Below, in pieces: positions 9,093-17,305 of a DNA stretch of 64,000 bases; the stretch's first letter is position 1; each line of letters opens with the position of its first letter. The position numbers were made by a program, and so were the translations under genes. The notes below the pieces were generated by a model, which did not search any database, was not told the origin of the DNA, and saw only the letters and a list, made by a program, of their open reading frames with translations. The stretch comes from Flavobacterium anhuiense (GTDB lineage: Bacteria > Bacteroidota > Bacteroidia > Flavobacteriales > Flavobacteriaceae), in NCBI RefSeq assembly GCF_900101855.1, contig NZ_FMVC01000003.1:684228-748227 (forward strand), in the 5' to 3' direction.

Positions 9093-9097
9093 CAGCT

Positions 9098-9553
9098 ATG
9101 ATAAAATCAGTCAATATACTTAACAAGAGAGCCCGATTCGATTACGAAATAATCGATACTTATACTGCTGGAATTGTTTTGGCAGGAACAGAAATCAAAT
9201 CTATCCGCTTAGGAAAAGCCAATATTACCGAAAGTTTCTGCGAGTTTAGCGGCATGGAACTTTTCGCCATTAACACTTATATTGAAGAGTATTCTTTTGG
9301 AAACCAATTCAACCATAAATCAAGAAGTGAAAGAAAGCTACTTTTAAACAAAAAAGAATTAAAAACACTTCATAAAAATGTTCAGGCAAAAGGTTTAACC
9401 ATTATACCTTTAAAGCTATTTACTAACGAAAAAGGTTTAGCAAAACTTCAGATCGGGTTGTGTAAGGGAAAGAAAAACTATGACAAACGTGAATCTCTAA
9501 AAGAACAAGATACAAAAAGAGATTTGGACAGAATTAAAAAAGCTTACAACTAA
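9098..9553 (+). CDS. smpB: SsrA-binding protein SmpB
   Basis: SmpB binds tmRNA and carries it to ribosomes stalled on broken mRNA (trans-translation). The 151-residue sequence has the standard N-terminus with NKRARFDYEI near residues 9-18, AGIVLAGTEIKSIR near 25-38, and a basic C-terminal tail (KKNYDKRESLKEQDTKRDLD) that reaches into the decoding site. Length is normal. The tmRNA gene itself is not in this window. The promoter position suggests a transcript with almost no leader. Confidence 0.96.
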   Translation: MIKSVNILNKRARFDYEIIDTYTAGIVLAGTEIKSIRLGKANITESFCEFSGMELFAINTYIEEYSFGNQFNHKSRSERKLLLNKKELKTLHKNVQAKGLTIIPLKLFTNEKGLAKLQIGLCKGKKNYDKRESLKEQDTKRDLDRIKKAYN

Positions 9554-9633
9554 TAGCAAATTTAATTTCCTCTTAATGATATATTTATAATATTTTATTG
9601 TTATTTTTATTACAAATAATTTAACTGTAAAAT

Positions 9634-10269
9634 ATGAAAAAGTATTTAGTTTTATTTTTCGCTATTGTGTTTTCAAGTTGTGGCAGTAATACTTCAATTG
9701 TAAACAGCTGGAGAGATCCTGATGTAACTATAACTCAGGAACAATTTAAAAAAGTTTTGGTTGTAGCTTTAGTCAAAGACGAAGCTTCAAGAAGAATTAC
9801 AGAAAACAGAATTGCATCGGCCAATCCGATATTTAAAACTTCGTATCAATATTTAAACGCAACTTCTCAATTAACGCAAGAACAAAAGCTAAAGGTTTTG
9901 CAAGATGAAAACTTTGATGGAGTAATCAGTATGCGATTAGTTAGCAAAGAAAAAGAAGTTAATTATGTTCCAGGCACTTATACAGGAATGTATTACGGAG
10001 GTTTTGACGGAATGTACACCGGAATGTATGGATATGGTTTTGGAAACTGGTACGGAATGTATTCTCCTAACTTTTATGATCCAGGTTATTATCAGGAGAC
10101 CACTTCTTATATGGTAGAAACCAATGTTTTTTCTTTAAAACAAAACAAATTAATCTGGACAGGAACTACAGAATCTCAATATGTTACAGATTTAGGCCAG
10201 ACGGTTGACGCCATTATGCAAGCTGTAGTGAAAGAAATGAGAAAAGACGGCTCTCTGCCTCCAAAATAA
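9634..10269 (+). CDS. lipoprotein with a Gly-Tyr-Met-rich segment
   Basis: The protein has 211 residues and a lipoprotein signal with the lipid-attached cysteine at residue 16 (VFSSC). After an alpha/beta region that resembles DUF4136-type lipoproteins, residues of about 112-150 form an aromatic, glycine-rich stretch with repeated GMY motifs. The C-terminal third (SYMVETNVFSLKQNKLIWTG) again looks folded and is typical of periplasmic lipoproteins tied to outer-membrane assembly proteins. I do not recognise a function. A weak terminator follows. Confidence 0.8.
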   Translation: MKKYLVLFFAIVFSSCGSNTSIVNSWRDPDVTITQEQFKKVLVVALVKDEASRRITENRIASANPIFKTSYQYLNATSQLTQEQKLKVLQDENFDGVISMRLVSKEKEVNYVPGTYTGMYYGGFDGMYTGMYGYGFGNWYGMYSPNFYDPGYYQETTSYMVETNVFSLKQNKLIWTGTTESQYVTDLGQTVDAIMQAVVKEMRKDGSLPPK

Positions 10270-10277
10270 TTATAGAA

Positions 10278-10304
10278 AAAAGCGGCGTATAAAACATCGC
10301 TTTT
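10278..10304 (+). terminator. possible terminator of the lipoprotein gene
   Basis: Arms AAAAGCG (10278-10284) and CGCTTTT (10298-10304) form a 7-bp stem with a 13-base loop, followed by a T-rich tail (TTTTCTTTT). The stem is weak but well placed. Confidence 0.5.
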
Positions 10305-10319
10305 CTTTTAATCTAAAAA

Positions 10320-10336
10320 TTGACGAAATTTGTCAA
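10320..10336 (+). promoter_or_regulatory. candidate operator of the XRE-Fic gene
   Basis: TTGACGAAATTTGTCAA is a 17-base palindrome with one mismatched pair, ending 18 bases before the start codon of a gene whose product begins with an XRE-type DNA-binding domain. Autoregulation through this site is an inference. Confidence 0.45.
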
Positions 10337-10354
10337 GACTAAAATTTTCATTAA

Positions 10355-11404
10355 ATGAAATCTTTATTAAAAAACGCCAGAGAACAGAAAGGATTAAAAA
10401 CGCGTGAATTGGCTCATCTTGCAGGAATTGATCAAGCGTTGATTAGTAAATTTGAATCGGGAACACGAAAACCAACCAAAGATCAAATTATTAAACTTTC
10501 TCAACTTTTAGAAATTGATTATGAAACTTTAATGATTGCTTGGCTTAAAGAAAAGATTCTTTATGAAATTGGGGATGACGAACTTACCTTAAAAGCATTA
10601 AAAGTTGCTGAAGACGAAATCAAATACAATAAAACGGTTTCAAATCTTAAATTATCTACTTCTTTAGAAAAAATCTTAAAAGAAATTGATGCCTTAAAAG
10701 AAAAACTAGATTCTTACCGCCAGTATGACAGCTTTAAAATAAAACAAGCTTTAGAATTGGAATATACTTTTGAAAGCAATCGAATTGAAGGAAATACAAT
10801 GACACTTCGTGAAACAGATATGGTCATCAATGAAGGTTTGACAATTTCTGGAAAAAGCATGCGGGAACATCTTGAAGCTATAAATCATCAGGAAGCAATT
10901 GGCTTTATTAAAGATTTAATGAATAAAAACAATTCTTTAAACGAACGTGATCTTTTATCCATACATAATTTAATCTTACGCGGAATTATTCCGGAAGATG
11001 CAGGACGTTATAGAAAAGTTCAAGTTATGATTCAAGGAAGTAGTCACATGCCTCCACAACCTTTAATGATTCCACAGGAAATGGAAGAATATTTTGTTTG
11101 GTATGAAATCAATAAAAATAAATTACACCCCGTTATTCTTGCTGCTGAAATGCATGAACGATTAGCCACAATTCATCCATTTATTGATGGAAACGGAAGA
11201 ACTTCAAGATTAATAATGAATTTAATTCTGATGCAAAAAGGTTATCCAATAGCCAATATTAAAGGAGATTATGAAACAAGAATGCAATATCACCAGTCTT
11301 TAGAAATTGCTCAAACCCAAAAAAACAAAGAAGATTTTTTTCTGTTTATAGCTCAAAAAGAAAAAGAATGTCTGGAAAGATATATTTCAATTCTTACACA
11401 ATAA
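10355..11404 (+). CDS. Fic-family protein with N-terminal XRE helix-turn-helix
   Basis: The 349-residue protein combines an XRE-type DNA-binding domain (residues about 5-58, including TRELAHLAGIDQALISKFES) with a Fic domain. The Fic active-site motif HPFIDGNGRTSR begins at H274; family members transfer AMP or other nucleotides to protein hydroxyls. An inhibitory-helix motif of the [S/T]xxxE[G/N] type is present at S141-G146 (SNRIEG), so the enzyme should be held inactive in cis. The gene is alone between terminator-like hairpins, with no separate antitoxin gene. A palindrome just upstream suggests self-regulation. Role as toxin-antitoxin fusion or as regulatory AMPylator is unknown. Confidence 0.92.
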   Translation: MKSLLKNAREQKGLKTRELAHLAGIDQALISKFESGTRKPTKDQIIKLSQLLEIDYETLMIAWLKEKILYEIGDDELTLKALKVAEDEIKYNKTVSNLKLSTSLEKILKEIDALKEKLDSYRQYDSFKIKQALELEYTFESNRIEGNTMTLRETDMVINEGLTISGKSMREHLEAINHQEAIGFIKDLMNKNNSLNERDLLSIHNLILRGIIPEDAGRYRKVQVMIQGSSHMPPQPLMIPQEMEEYFVWYEINKNKLHPVILAAEMHERLATIHPFIDGNGRTSRLIMNLILMQKGYPIANIKGDYETRMQYHQSLEIAQTQKNKEDFFLFIAQKEKECLERYISILTQ

Positions 11405-11405
11405 A

Positions 11406-11428
11406 AAAGCCCGTTCAAAACGGGCTTT
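11406..11428. terminator. bidirectional terminator between the Fic gene and pcm
   Basis: A perfect 10-bp stem AAAGCCCGTT/AACGGGCTTT (11406-11415, 11419-11428) with a 3-base loop separates two convergent genes. A-rich sequence on the left gives a T-run for leftward transcripts, and TTTCTCATTAATTTT serves rightward ones. Confidence 0.85.
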
Positions 11429-11432
11429 CTCA

Positions 11433-12074
11433 TTAATTTTTATCTTCTAATAAAGGAACAAATCGAAACTCTCCAAATTCATGTTTTTCAAATTGCGTTT
11501 CGTTTTTCCTGATTAATAAAGTCATAATCTGAACATCTTCTCCTAACGGAATAACAAGTCTTCCTCCTATTTTTAATTGTGCCATTAATGGCTGTGGAAT
11601 AAACGGTGCGCCTGCTGTAACTATAATACTGTCAAAAGGCGCAAAATTTGGCAATCCTTTATAACCATCACCAAAAGTAACGTGTTTTGGACGAATGTTT
11701 AATTTAGGAAATAAATTAGACGTAGTTTTAAATAATTCGCTTTGTCTCTCAACCGTATATACTTTTGCACCTAAAGCAAACAAAACAGCAGTCTGATAAC
11801 CAGAGCCTGTTCCTATTTCTAAAACTTTGTGGTCCTTTTTAACTTCGAGCAATTGTGACTGAAAAGCCACCGTATAAGGCTGAGAAATGGTCTGTCCCGC
11901 ACCAATAGGAAAAGCTTTATCCTGATAAGCGAAATCTTCAAAACTGGAATTCAAAAAAAGGTGTCTCGGGATTTTTTTTATCGCATCTAGAACCGCTCTA
12001 TCAGTAATTCCTTTTTGCTCTAAAGTGGTTACTAATTGATTACGAAGTCCTTGATGTTTGGCAGTGTCTTTCAA
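11433..12074 (-). CDS. pcm: protein-L-isoaspartate O-methyltransferase
   Basis: The 213-residue enzyme methylates L-isoaspartyl residues in aged proteins using S-adenosylmethionine, starting their repair. The family signature GQTISQPYTVAFQSQLL is near residues 59-75, and the AdoMet-binding motif VLEIGTGSGYQTAVL near 84-98. Length is normal and no signal peptide is present, so it acts in the cytoplasm. A two-element promoter lies directly upstream, and the gene ends at the bidirectional terminator shared with the Fic gene. Confidence 0.95.
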   Translation of the reverse strand: MKDTAKHQGLRNQLVTTLEQKGITDRAVLDAIKKIPRHLFLNSSFEDFAYQDKAFPIGAGQTISQPYTVAFQSQLLEVKKDHKVLEIGTGSGYQTAVLFALGAKVYTVERQSELFKTTSNLFPKLNIRPKHVTFGDGYKGLPNFAPFDSIIVTAGAPFIPQPLMAQLKIGGRLVIPLGEDVQIMTLLIRKNETQFEKHEFGEFRFVPLLEDKN

Positions 12075-12095
12075 AATGGGTAGGTTTTATTTTCG

Positions 12096-12124
12096 CAAAA
12101 ATAAGAAACAAAACAGGATTTCAA
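12096..12124 (-). promoter_or_regulatory. promoter of pcm
   Basis: On the minus strand TTG (12124-12122), 18 bases, TATTTTTG (12103-12096) fits the Bacteroidota consensus. The leader before the pcm start at 12074 would be about 15-20 bases. Confidence 0.65.
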
Positions 12125-12149
12125 ATATTGATTTTTAAATAATAAATTT

Positions 12150-12345
12150 TATAAAGTCCAAAGCCAAAAGTCGAAAGTGGAAAGCTCTCATTTATTATGC
12201 TGAACGAAGTTGGAGCTTTTCGCGTCCTAACTAAGCGCCCGACGACTTCGCTCAGGGTGTTAAACAAAAAAGAGCAGTTCCAATCGCAACCCATAATTCA
12301 TAACTCACAATTCATAACTCACAATTAGATAAATTCATTTTCACG
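12150..12345. repeat. intergenic stretch with decayed dispersed repeats
   Basis: The 311-base gap between pcm and the oxidoreductase gene holds no ORF. It contains CTGAACGAAGT (about 12201) and an approximately inverse ACTTCGCTCAG (about 12244), forming an imperfect inverted repeat, and then a tandem phrase attcataactcaca repeated near 12296-12325. A -7 element TATTTTTG at 12362-12369 probably serves the rightward gene at 12386. Confidence 0.5.
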
Positions 12346-12385
12346 TTAAGCAAATAAATTATATTTTTGTTTAAAATACATTCTC

Positions 12386-13351
12386 ATGTTAAAAGTAGGA
12401 GTTTTAGGTGCTGGTCATCTTGGTAAAATACATTTACGCTTATTACAACAATCTGACAAATACGAATTAGTTGGATTTTACGACGAAAATCAAGAAAATG
12501 CCGAAAAAATCTCAAAAGAATTTGGCTATAAAAATTTCAGCACAATTGCCAAACTCATTCACGCTGTCGACGTGATTGATATTGTAACTCCAACACTTTC
12601 GCACTACAAATGTGCAAAAGTTGCCATAAAATCAGGAAAACATATCTTTATCGAAAAACCAATTGCCAATACCGTTGAAGAAGCTGAAGAAATTATTGCT
12701 TTGGCCAAAGAACATAACGTAAAAGGACAAGTAGGTCACGTAGAGCGCTTTAATCCAGCTTTTATCGCTACTAAGGAAATGATCGAAAATCCGATGTTTA
12801 TAGAAACGCATCGTTTAGCAGAGTTTAATCCTCGCGGTACAGATGTTCCTGTAGTTTTGGATTTAATGATTCATGATATCGACGCTATTTTAAGCGTTGT
12901 AAAATCTAAAGTAAAAAGCATCAATGCGAGCGGTGTTTCGGTTATCAGCGAAACTCCGGATATTGCCAACGCCAGAATTGAATTCGAAAACGGATGTGTT
13001 GCTAACTTAACTGCCAGCAGAATTTCAATGAAAAACATGCGTAAATCACGCTTCTTTCAAAAAGATGCCTACATTTCTGTTGACTTTTTAGAGAAAAAAT
13101 GTGAAGTGGTTCGTATGAAAGACGCACCAGAAGTTCCTGGAGATTTTGATATGATTCTTCAAAATGCTGAGGGAGTGAAAAAACAAATCTATTTCACTAA
13201 TCCAGATGTAGAACAAAACAATGCCATCTTAGACGAGTTAAATTCGTTTGCAGATGCTATCAATAACGACACAACTCCAGTTGTAACACTTGAGCAGGCA
13301 ACTGATGCATTACGCGTGGCTTATCAAATTATTGATTGTTTCAAAAAATAA
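12386..13351 (+). CDS. Gfo/Idh/MocA-family NAD(P)-dependent oxidoreductase
   Basis: The 321-residue protein has an N-terminal Rossmann fold with the dinucleotide motif GAGHLGKIHL at residues 7-16, the family motif EKPIANTVEEAEE near 91-103 containing the catalytic lysine, and the C-terminal alpha/beta domain with HDIDAILSV near 165-173. Members oxidise or reduce sugars and related alcohols; this substrate is not predictable. It is followed after a 16-bp perfect inverted repeat by a 3-hydroxyacyl-CoA dehydrogenase gene on the same strand. Confidence 0.88.
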   Translation: MLKVGVLGAGHLGKIHLRLLQQSDKYELVGFYDENQENAEKISKEFGYKNFSTIAKLIHAVDVIDIVTPTLSHYKCAKVAIKSGKHIFIEKPIANTVEEAEEIIALAKEHNVKGQVGHVERFNPAFIATKEMIENPMFIETHRLAEFNPRGTDVPVVLDLMIHDIDAILSVVKSKVKSINASGVSVISETPDIANARIEFENGCVANLTASRISMKNMRKSRFFQKDAYISVDFLEKKCEVVRMKDAPEVPGDFDMILQNAEGVKKQIYFTNPDVEQNNAILDELNSFADAINNDTTPVVTLEQATDALRVAYQIIDCFKK

Positions 13352-13370
13352 TAAAATTTCAAAAAATAAA

Positions 13371-13412
13371 TTAGCCACGAATTCACGAATTATTTGGTGA
13401 ATTCGTGGCTAA
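13371..13412. repeat. perfect 16-bp inverted repeat, dispersed intergenic element
   Basis: Arms TTAGCCACGAATTCAC (13371-13386) and the exact reverse complement (13397-13412) enclose a 10-base loop. No T-run follows on the plus strand, so it is not a classical terminator for the upstream gene. A diverged relative lies at 35676-35760. Confidence 0.7.
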
Positions 13413-13438
13413 ATCATAAAAAAAATATCTAGCATAAA

Positions 13439-14326
13439 ATGAAAACAATAGCTGTAATTGGAGCAGGAACAATGGGTAACGGAATTGCTCATACTTTTGC
13501 ACAAAGCGGATTTACCGTAAAATTAATCGATGTTTCTGAAAAATCATTAGATAAAGGAATGGCAACTATTGCTGCCAACTTAGACCGTATGCTGTCTAAA
13601 GGAACAATCACTCAGGAAGATGTTGCAAAAACCATTACCAATATTATTACTTATACAGATTTAAAAGACGGAGTTGTTGGCGTTGATTTAGTAGTTGAGG
13701 CCGCAACTGAAAACGTTGAATTAAAACTGAACATCTTCAAACAATTAAATGAATATTGCTCGCATAATACAATTTTAGCAACTAATACATCTTCAATCTC
13801 AATTACACAAATTGGAGCTGTTGTAGCACATCCAGAACGCGTAATCGGAATGCATTTTATGAATCCGGTACCGATTATGAAATTAGTTGAAATCATTCGC
13901 GGATACAATACAAGCGATGAAGTAACTAAAATCATCATGGATTTATCTGAAAAATTAGGAAAAGTTCCTGTAGAAGTAAATGATTATCCAGGTTTTGTGG
14001 CAAACAGAATTTTAATGCCAATGCTAAATGAGGCAATTGAAACGTTATATAATGGAGTTGCTGGAGTTTACGAAATCGATACGGTAATGAAATTAGGAAT
14101 GGGACACCCAATGGGACCATTGCAATTAGCTGATTTTATTGGACTTGACGTTTGTTTAGCAATCTTACATGTAATGTATGACGGATTCAAAAATCCTAAA
14201 TATGCTCCTTGCCCACTTTTAGTAAATATGGTGAGAGCTGGAAAACTGGGAGTAAAATCTGGCGAAGGTTTTTACGATTATAGCGAAAGCAAAAAAGCAG
14301 AGAAAATCTCTAAGCAGTTTTTATAA
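13439..14326 (+). CDS. 3-hydroxybutyryl-CoA (3-hydroxyacyl-CoA) dehydrogenase
   Basis: This 295-residue enzyme oxidises 3-hydroxyacyl-CoA to 3-ketoacyl-CoA with NAD(P), in short-chain fatty acid metabolism. The Rossmann motif GAGTMGNGIAH is at residues 7-17. Catalytic-region signatures HFMNPVPIMKLVEII (near 139-153) and NDYPGFVANRILMPMLNEAI (near 180-199) are intact. It is a monofunctional protein without a hydratase domain, as in Hbd/PaaH. The yggS gene follows after 11 bases and is probably co-transcribed. Confidence 0.92.
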   Translation: MKTIAVIGAGTMGNGIAHTFAQSGFTVKLIDVSEKSLDKGMATIAANLDRMLSKGTITQEDVAKTITNIITYTDLKDGVVGVDLVVEAATENVELKLNIFKQLNEYCSHNTILATNTSSISITQIGAVVAHPERVIGMHFMNPVPIMKLVEIIRGYNTSDEVTKIIMDLSEKLGKVPVEVNDYPGFVANRILMPMLNEAIETLYNGVAGVYEIDTVMKLGMGHPMGPLQLADFIGLDVCLAILHVMYDGFKNPKYAPCPLLVNMVRAGKLGVKSGEGFYDYSESKKAEKISKQFL

Positions 14327-14337
14327 AAAGAAATACC

Positions 14338-14994
14338 ATGTCGATTCAATCGAATTTAAATACAATTAAAGCAACTTTACCTGAACATGTAACTCTAGTT
14401 GCCGTTTCAAAAACCAAACCTGTATCCGATTTGATGCAGGCTTATGAAGCTGGGCAACGCATCTTTGGAGAAAACAAAATTCAGGAAATGACTGAAAAAT
14501 GGGAACAAATGCCAAAAGATATCCAATGGCATATGATTGGTCACGTTCAGTCCAATAAAGTCAAATTTATGGCGCCTTATGTCACTTTAATTCATGGCGT
14601 TGACAGTTTGAAATTATTGCAAGAAATCAATAAACAAGCTTTAAAAAACAACAGAACAATAGATTGCCTTCTTCAAATTTATATTGCCGAAGAAGAATCT
14701 AAATTTGGTTTGGACGAAAATGAACTAAATGAACTTTTAACTTCTGCGGAGTTTAAAGAGTTAAAAAATATTCGTATCTTAGGTTTAATGGGAATGGCCA
14801 CTTTTACCGAAGACCAAAACCAAATTAAAAAAGAATTCACCCATTTAAAATCTATTTTTGATTCAATCCAAAAATCACAAGACATTAAAGATTTTACAAT
14901 TATTTCAATGGGAATGTCTGGAGATTATCAATTGGCAATAGAATGCGGAAGTACAATGGTTCGCATTGGAAGCAGCATTTTTGGCGGTCGTTAA
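14338..14994 (+). CDS. YggS-family pyridoxal phosphate-binding protein
   Basis: The 218-residue protein is a PROSC/YggS homologue, a single-domain PLP-binding TIM barrel that keeps free pyridoxal phosphate in balance rather than catalysing a known reaction. The PLP lysine is in LVAVSKTKP near residues 20-28. FGENKIQEM near 44-52, WHMIGHVQSNK near 62-72 and the C-terminal SMGMSGDYQLAIECGSTMVR are all typical. It lies 11 bases after the dehydrogenase gene. Confidence 0.93.
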   Translation: MSIQSNLNTIKATLPEHVTLVAVSKTKPVSDLMQAYEAGQRIFGENKIQEMTEKWEQMPKDIQWHMIGHVQSNKVKFMAPYVTLIHGVDSLKLLQEINKQALKNNRTIDCLLQIYIAEEESKFGLDENELNELLTSAEFKELKNIRILGLMGMATFTEDQNQIKKEFTHLKSIFDSIQKSQDIKDFTIISMGMSGDYQLAIECGSTMVRIGSSIFGGR

Positions 14995-15067
14995 TAACTG
15001 CCGTAAAGACGCACTTCGGTGCTTCTCTACAAACTGAATACTAAAATCTGAACACTGAGCACTTAAT

Positions 15068-16429
15068 TTGTACGCAATACTTGACATAGAAACCACTGGG
15101 GGACAGTTTAATGAAGAGGGAATTACCGAAATCGCTATCTACAAATTTGATGGGCATGAAGTAGTTGATCAATTCATTAGCCTTGTCAATCCTGAAATTC
15201 CGATTCAGCCTTTCGTAGTAAAACTGACTGGAATTAACAATGCGATGTTGCGTTCTGCTCCAAAATTCTACGAAGTTGCGAAACGAATTATAGAAATCAC
15301 TCAAGATTGTGTTATTGTAGCACATAATGCTTCTTTCGATTATAGAATCCTTCGCACAGAATTCCGTCGTTTAGGCTACGATTTTGAAGCCAAAACACTT
15401 TGTACAGTAGAATTAGCCAAAAAACTAATTCCAGAACAGCCTTCATATAGTTTAGGAAAACTAGTTCGTTCACTCGGAATTCCAATGGCCGACAGACATC
15501 GCGCGAGTGGAGACGCTATGGCTACGACTAAGCTTTTCAAAATGCTTTTGGAAAAAGATGTTGAGAAAACCATCGTAAAGGACTTTATAAAACTCGAAGT
15601 AGAAAAAGGAATTTCTCCAAAATTCTTAGACATTTTAAATCAAATGCCGGCTAAAACAGGCGTTTATTATATCTACAAAGAAGATGGGACATTAATTTAC
15701 ATTGGCAAAAGCCAAAATATAAAAAAAAGAGTCAATCAGCATTTTACGGGAGTTACAACCAAAAGCAAAAGGATTCAGGCGGAAGTTTTTACTATTACTT
15801 ACGACGAAACTGGAAGCGAATTAATCGCACTTTTAAAAGAAAGTCAAGAAGTTAAAGTAAATCGTCCGCGATACAATCGTTCGCAGAAAAAAACAGTATT
15901 TCCTGTCGCTTTATATTCAGAAATAGATTCAAACGGTTACATCAATTTAATACTGGAAAAAGCAGACGGACGTAAAAAAGAGATCACTTCTTATGTTTCT
16001 TTGCAAGAAGGCAAAAATGCACTTTTTAAGATTACGGCAAAATATCATTTGTGCCAAAAATTAACAGGTTTATACCAAACCAAAAAAGAATGTTTTCAAT
16101 ATAAAATCAAAGAATGTGACGGCGCATGCATTGGTGAAGTCACTTCCGAAATTTATAATTTACGAGTGCAGCAATTTATCTCAGAAAACAGTTTCGAAAA
16201 CAAAAGCATGGTATTGATAGACAGAGGAAGAAATATAAACGAACGAAGCGCAATCCTGATCGAAAACGGGATTTACAAAGGTTACGCCTATTATGATCTA
16301 AATTATCAAATCACGAATATCGATATCTTAAAAAATATTCTGGTTCCGATGCAGCACAATCGCGACGTAAAGAACATCATTCAGAGTTATATCCGCAAAA
16401 GCAAATCATTAAAAATACTTCATTTTTAA
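15068..16429 (+). CDS. DEDDh exonuclease fused to a GIY-YIG (UvrC/Cho-like) nuclease domain
   Basis: The 453-residue protein joins two nuclease domains. Residues 1-170 are a DnaQ/epsilon-like 3'-5' exonuclease with DIETTG at 6-11, the HNASFDYRIL motif near 86-95 and a DRHRASGDA motif near 147-155. A GIY-YIG domain follows from about residue 198 (GVYYIY to YIG at 211-213), resembling the incision domain of UvrC and Cho. The remaining 170 residues are UvrC-like spacer. The start is TTG at 15068; the exonuclease motif begins at once and no ATG is available. It probably takes part in DNA repair or proofreading. Confidence 0.88.
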   Translation: MYAILDIETTGGQFNEEGITEIAIYKFDGHEVVDQFISLVNPEIPIQPFVVKLTGINNAMLRSAPKFYEVAKRIIEITQDCVIVAHNASFDYRILRTEFRRLGYDFEAKTLCTVELAKKLIPEQPSYSLGKLVRSLGIPMADRHRASGDAMATTKLFKMLLEKDVEKTIVKDFIKLEVEKGISPKFLDILNQMPAKTGVYYIYKEDGTLIYIGKSQNIKKRVNQHFTGVTTKSKRIQAEVFTITYDETGSELIALLKESQEVKVNRPRYNRSQKKTVFPVALYSEIDSNGYINLILEKADGRKKEITSYVSLQEGKNALFKITAKYHLCQKLTGLYQTKKECFQYKIKECDGACIGEVTSEIYNLRVQQFISENSFENKSMVLIDRGRNINERSAILIENGIYKGYAYYDLNYQITNIDILKNILVPMQHNRDVKNIIQSYIRKSKSLKILHF

Positions 16430-16460
16430 CAAAACGAAACTTTTCATTATCTTTAAGGAT

Positions 16461-17300
16461 ATGAAAAACAAAAAATCACAATACGAAATCTTTAGAGAAA
16501 AAGTCAAAATCGTCCTATATGGCACCAACACCATTCTAGGACGAATGTTCGATTTAGTGTTGCTGGGTTTAATCTTATTGAGCGTTCTTCTTATAATGTT
16601 GGATACTGTTGAAGGCGTAAGCTCAAAATATCATGAACAATTATTGATCTGCGAATGGGTAATTACAGTATTTTTCAGCATTGAATATATACTAAGAATT
16701 ATCTCCATTCAAAAACCAGTCAAATACATTTTTAGCTTTTACGGAATTATCGATTTACTCGCCGTATTACCCATGTATTTGTCCATCTTTTTCCCTGGCG
16801 CAAGCATTTTATCGATCGTAAGGGCCTTACGTTTCCTTCGATTATTCAAAATTTTGCATATTCCGCAAATCAACCATCAATCACTGCAATTAAAAGAAGC
16901 CATAGAAGCCAGTAAAGAAAAAATTCTGGTTTTTATTTATTTTGTTCTCGTTAGTACCGTAATCATTGGGACTATTATGTATTTAGTAGAAGGCAAAGAA
17001 TCAGGATTTACCAGCATTCCAATGGCAATTTACTGGACAATTGTAACCTTAACAACAGTAGGCTACGGAGACATTTCGCCACAAACTCCACTAGGACAGT
17101 TTATTGCGGCACTTGTAATGATTTTAGGTTATGGCATCATTGCTGTCCCAACTGGAATCGTAACTGCCGAATTTGCCAAAAGCAGTCTAAAAAACAATTC
17201 AGTAAGCGGTAAAAAAACATGCAAGAAATGCCAGTCCCAAGTCCATTTTGACAACGCTAAATATTGTTATGAATGCGGAACCGAACTGCCAAATAATTAA
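16461..17300 (+). CDS. voltage-gated K+ channel-type ion transporter with C-terminal zinc ribbon
   Basis: The 279-residue protein has six predicted membrane segments with an arginine-bearing S4 helix (IVRALRFLRLFKILHI near residues 118-133) and the potassium selectivity filter TVGYGD at 199-204 between S5 and S6. It should form a tetrameric channel in the inner membrane. The cytoplasmic tail ends in a four-cysteine zinc ribbon: CKKC near 253-256 and CYEC near 269-272. The start codon lies 31 bases after the nuclease gene, so the two may share a transcript. Confidence 0.9.
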   Translation: MKNKKSQYEIFREKVKIVLYGTNTILGRMFDLVLLGLILLSVLLIMLDTVEGVSSKYHEQLLICEWVITVFFSIEYILRIISIQKPVKYIFSFYGIIDLLAVLPMYLSIFFPGASILSIVRALRFLRLFKILHIPQINHQSLQLKEAIEASKEKILVFIYFVLVSTVIIGTIMYLVEGKESGFTSIPMAIYWTIVTLTTVGYGDISPQTPLGQFIAALVMILGYGIIAVPTGIVTAEFAKSSLKNNSVSGKKTCKKCQSQVHFDNAKYCYECGTELPNN

Positions 17301-17305
17301 TTTTA

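Noticed and set aside
13371..13412. Inverted repeat considered as the terminator of the Gfo/Idh/MocA gene
   Set aside because: The plus strand after the stem is A-rich with no T-run, and a related copy exists elsewhere, so a dispersed repeat is more likely.
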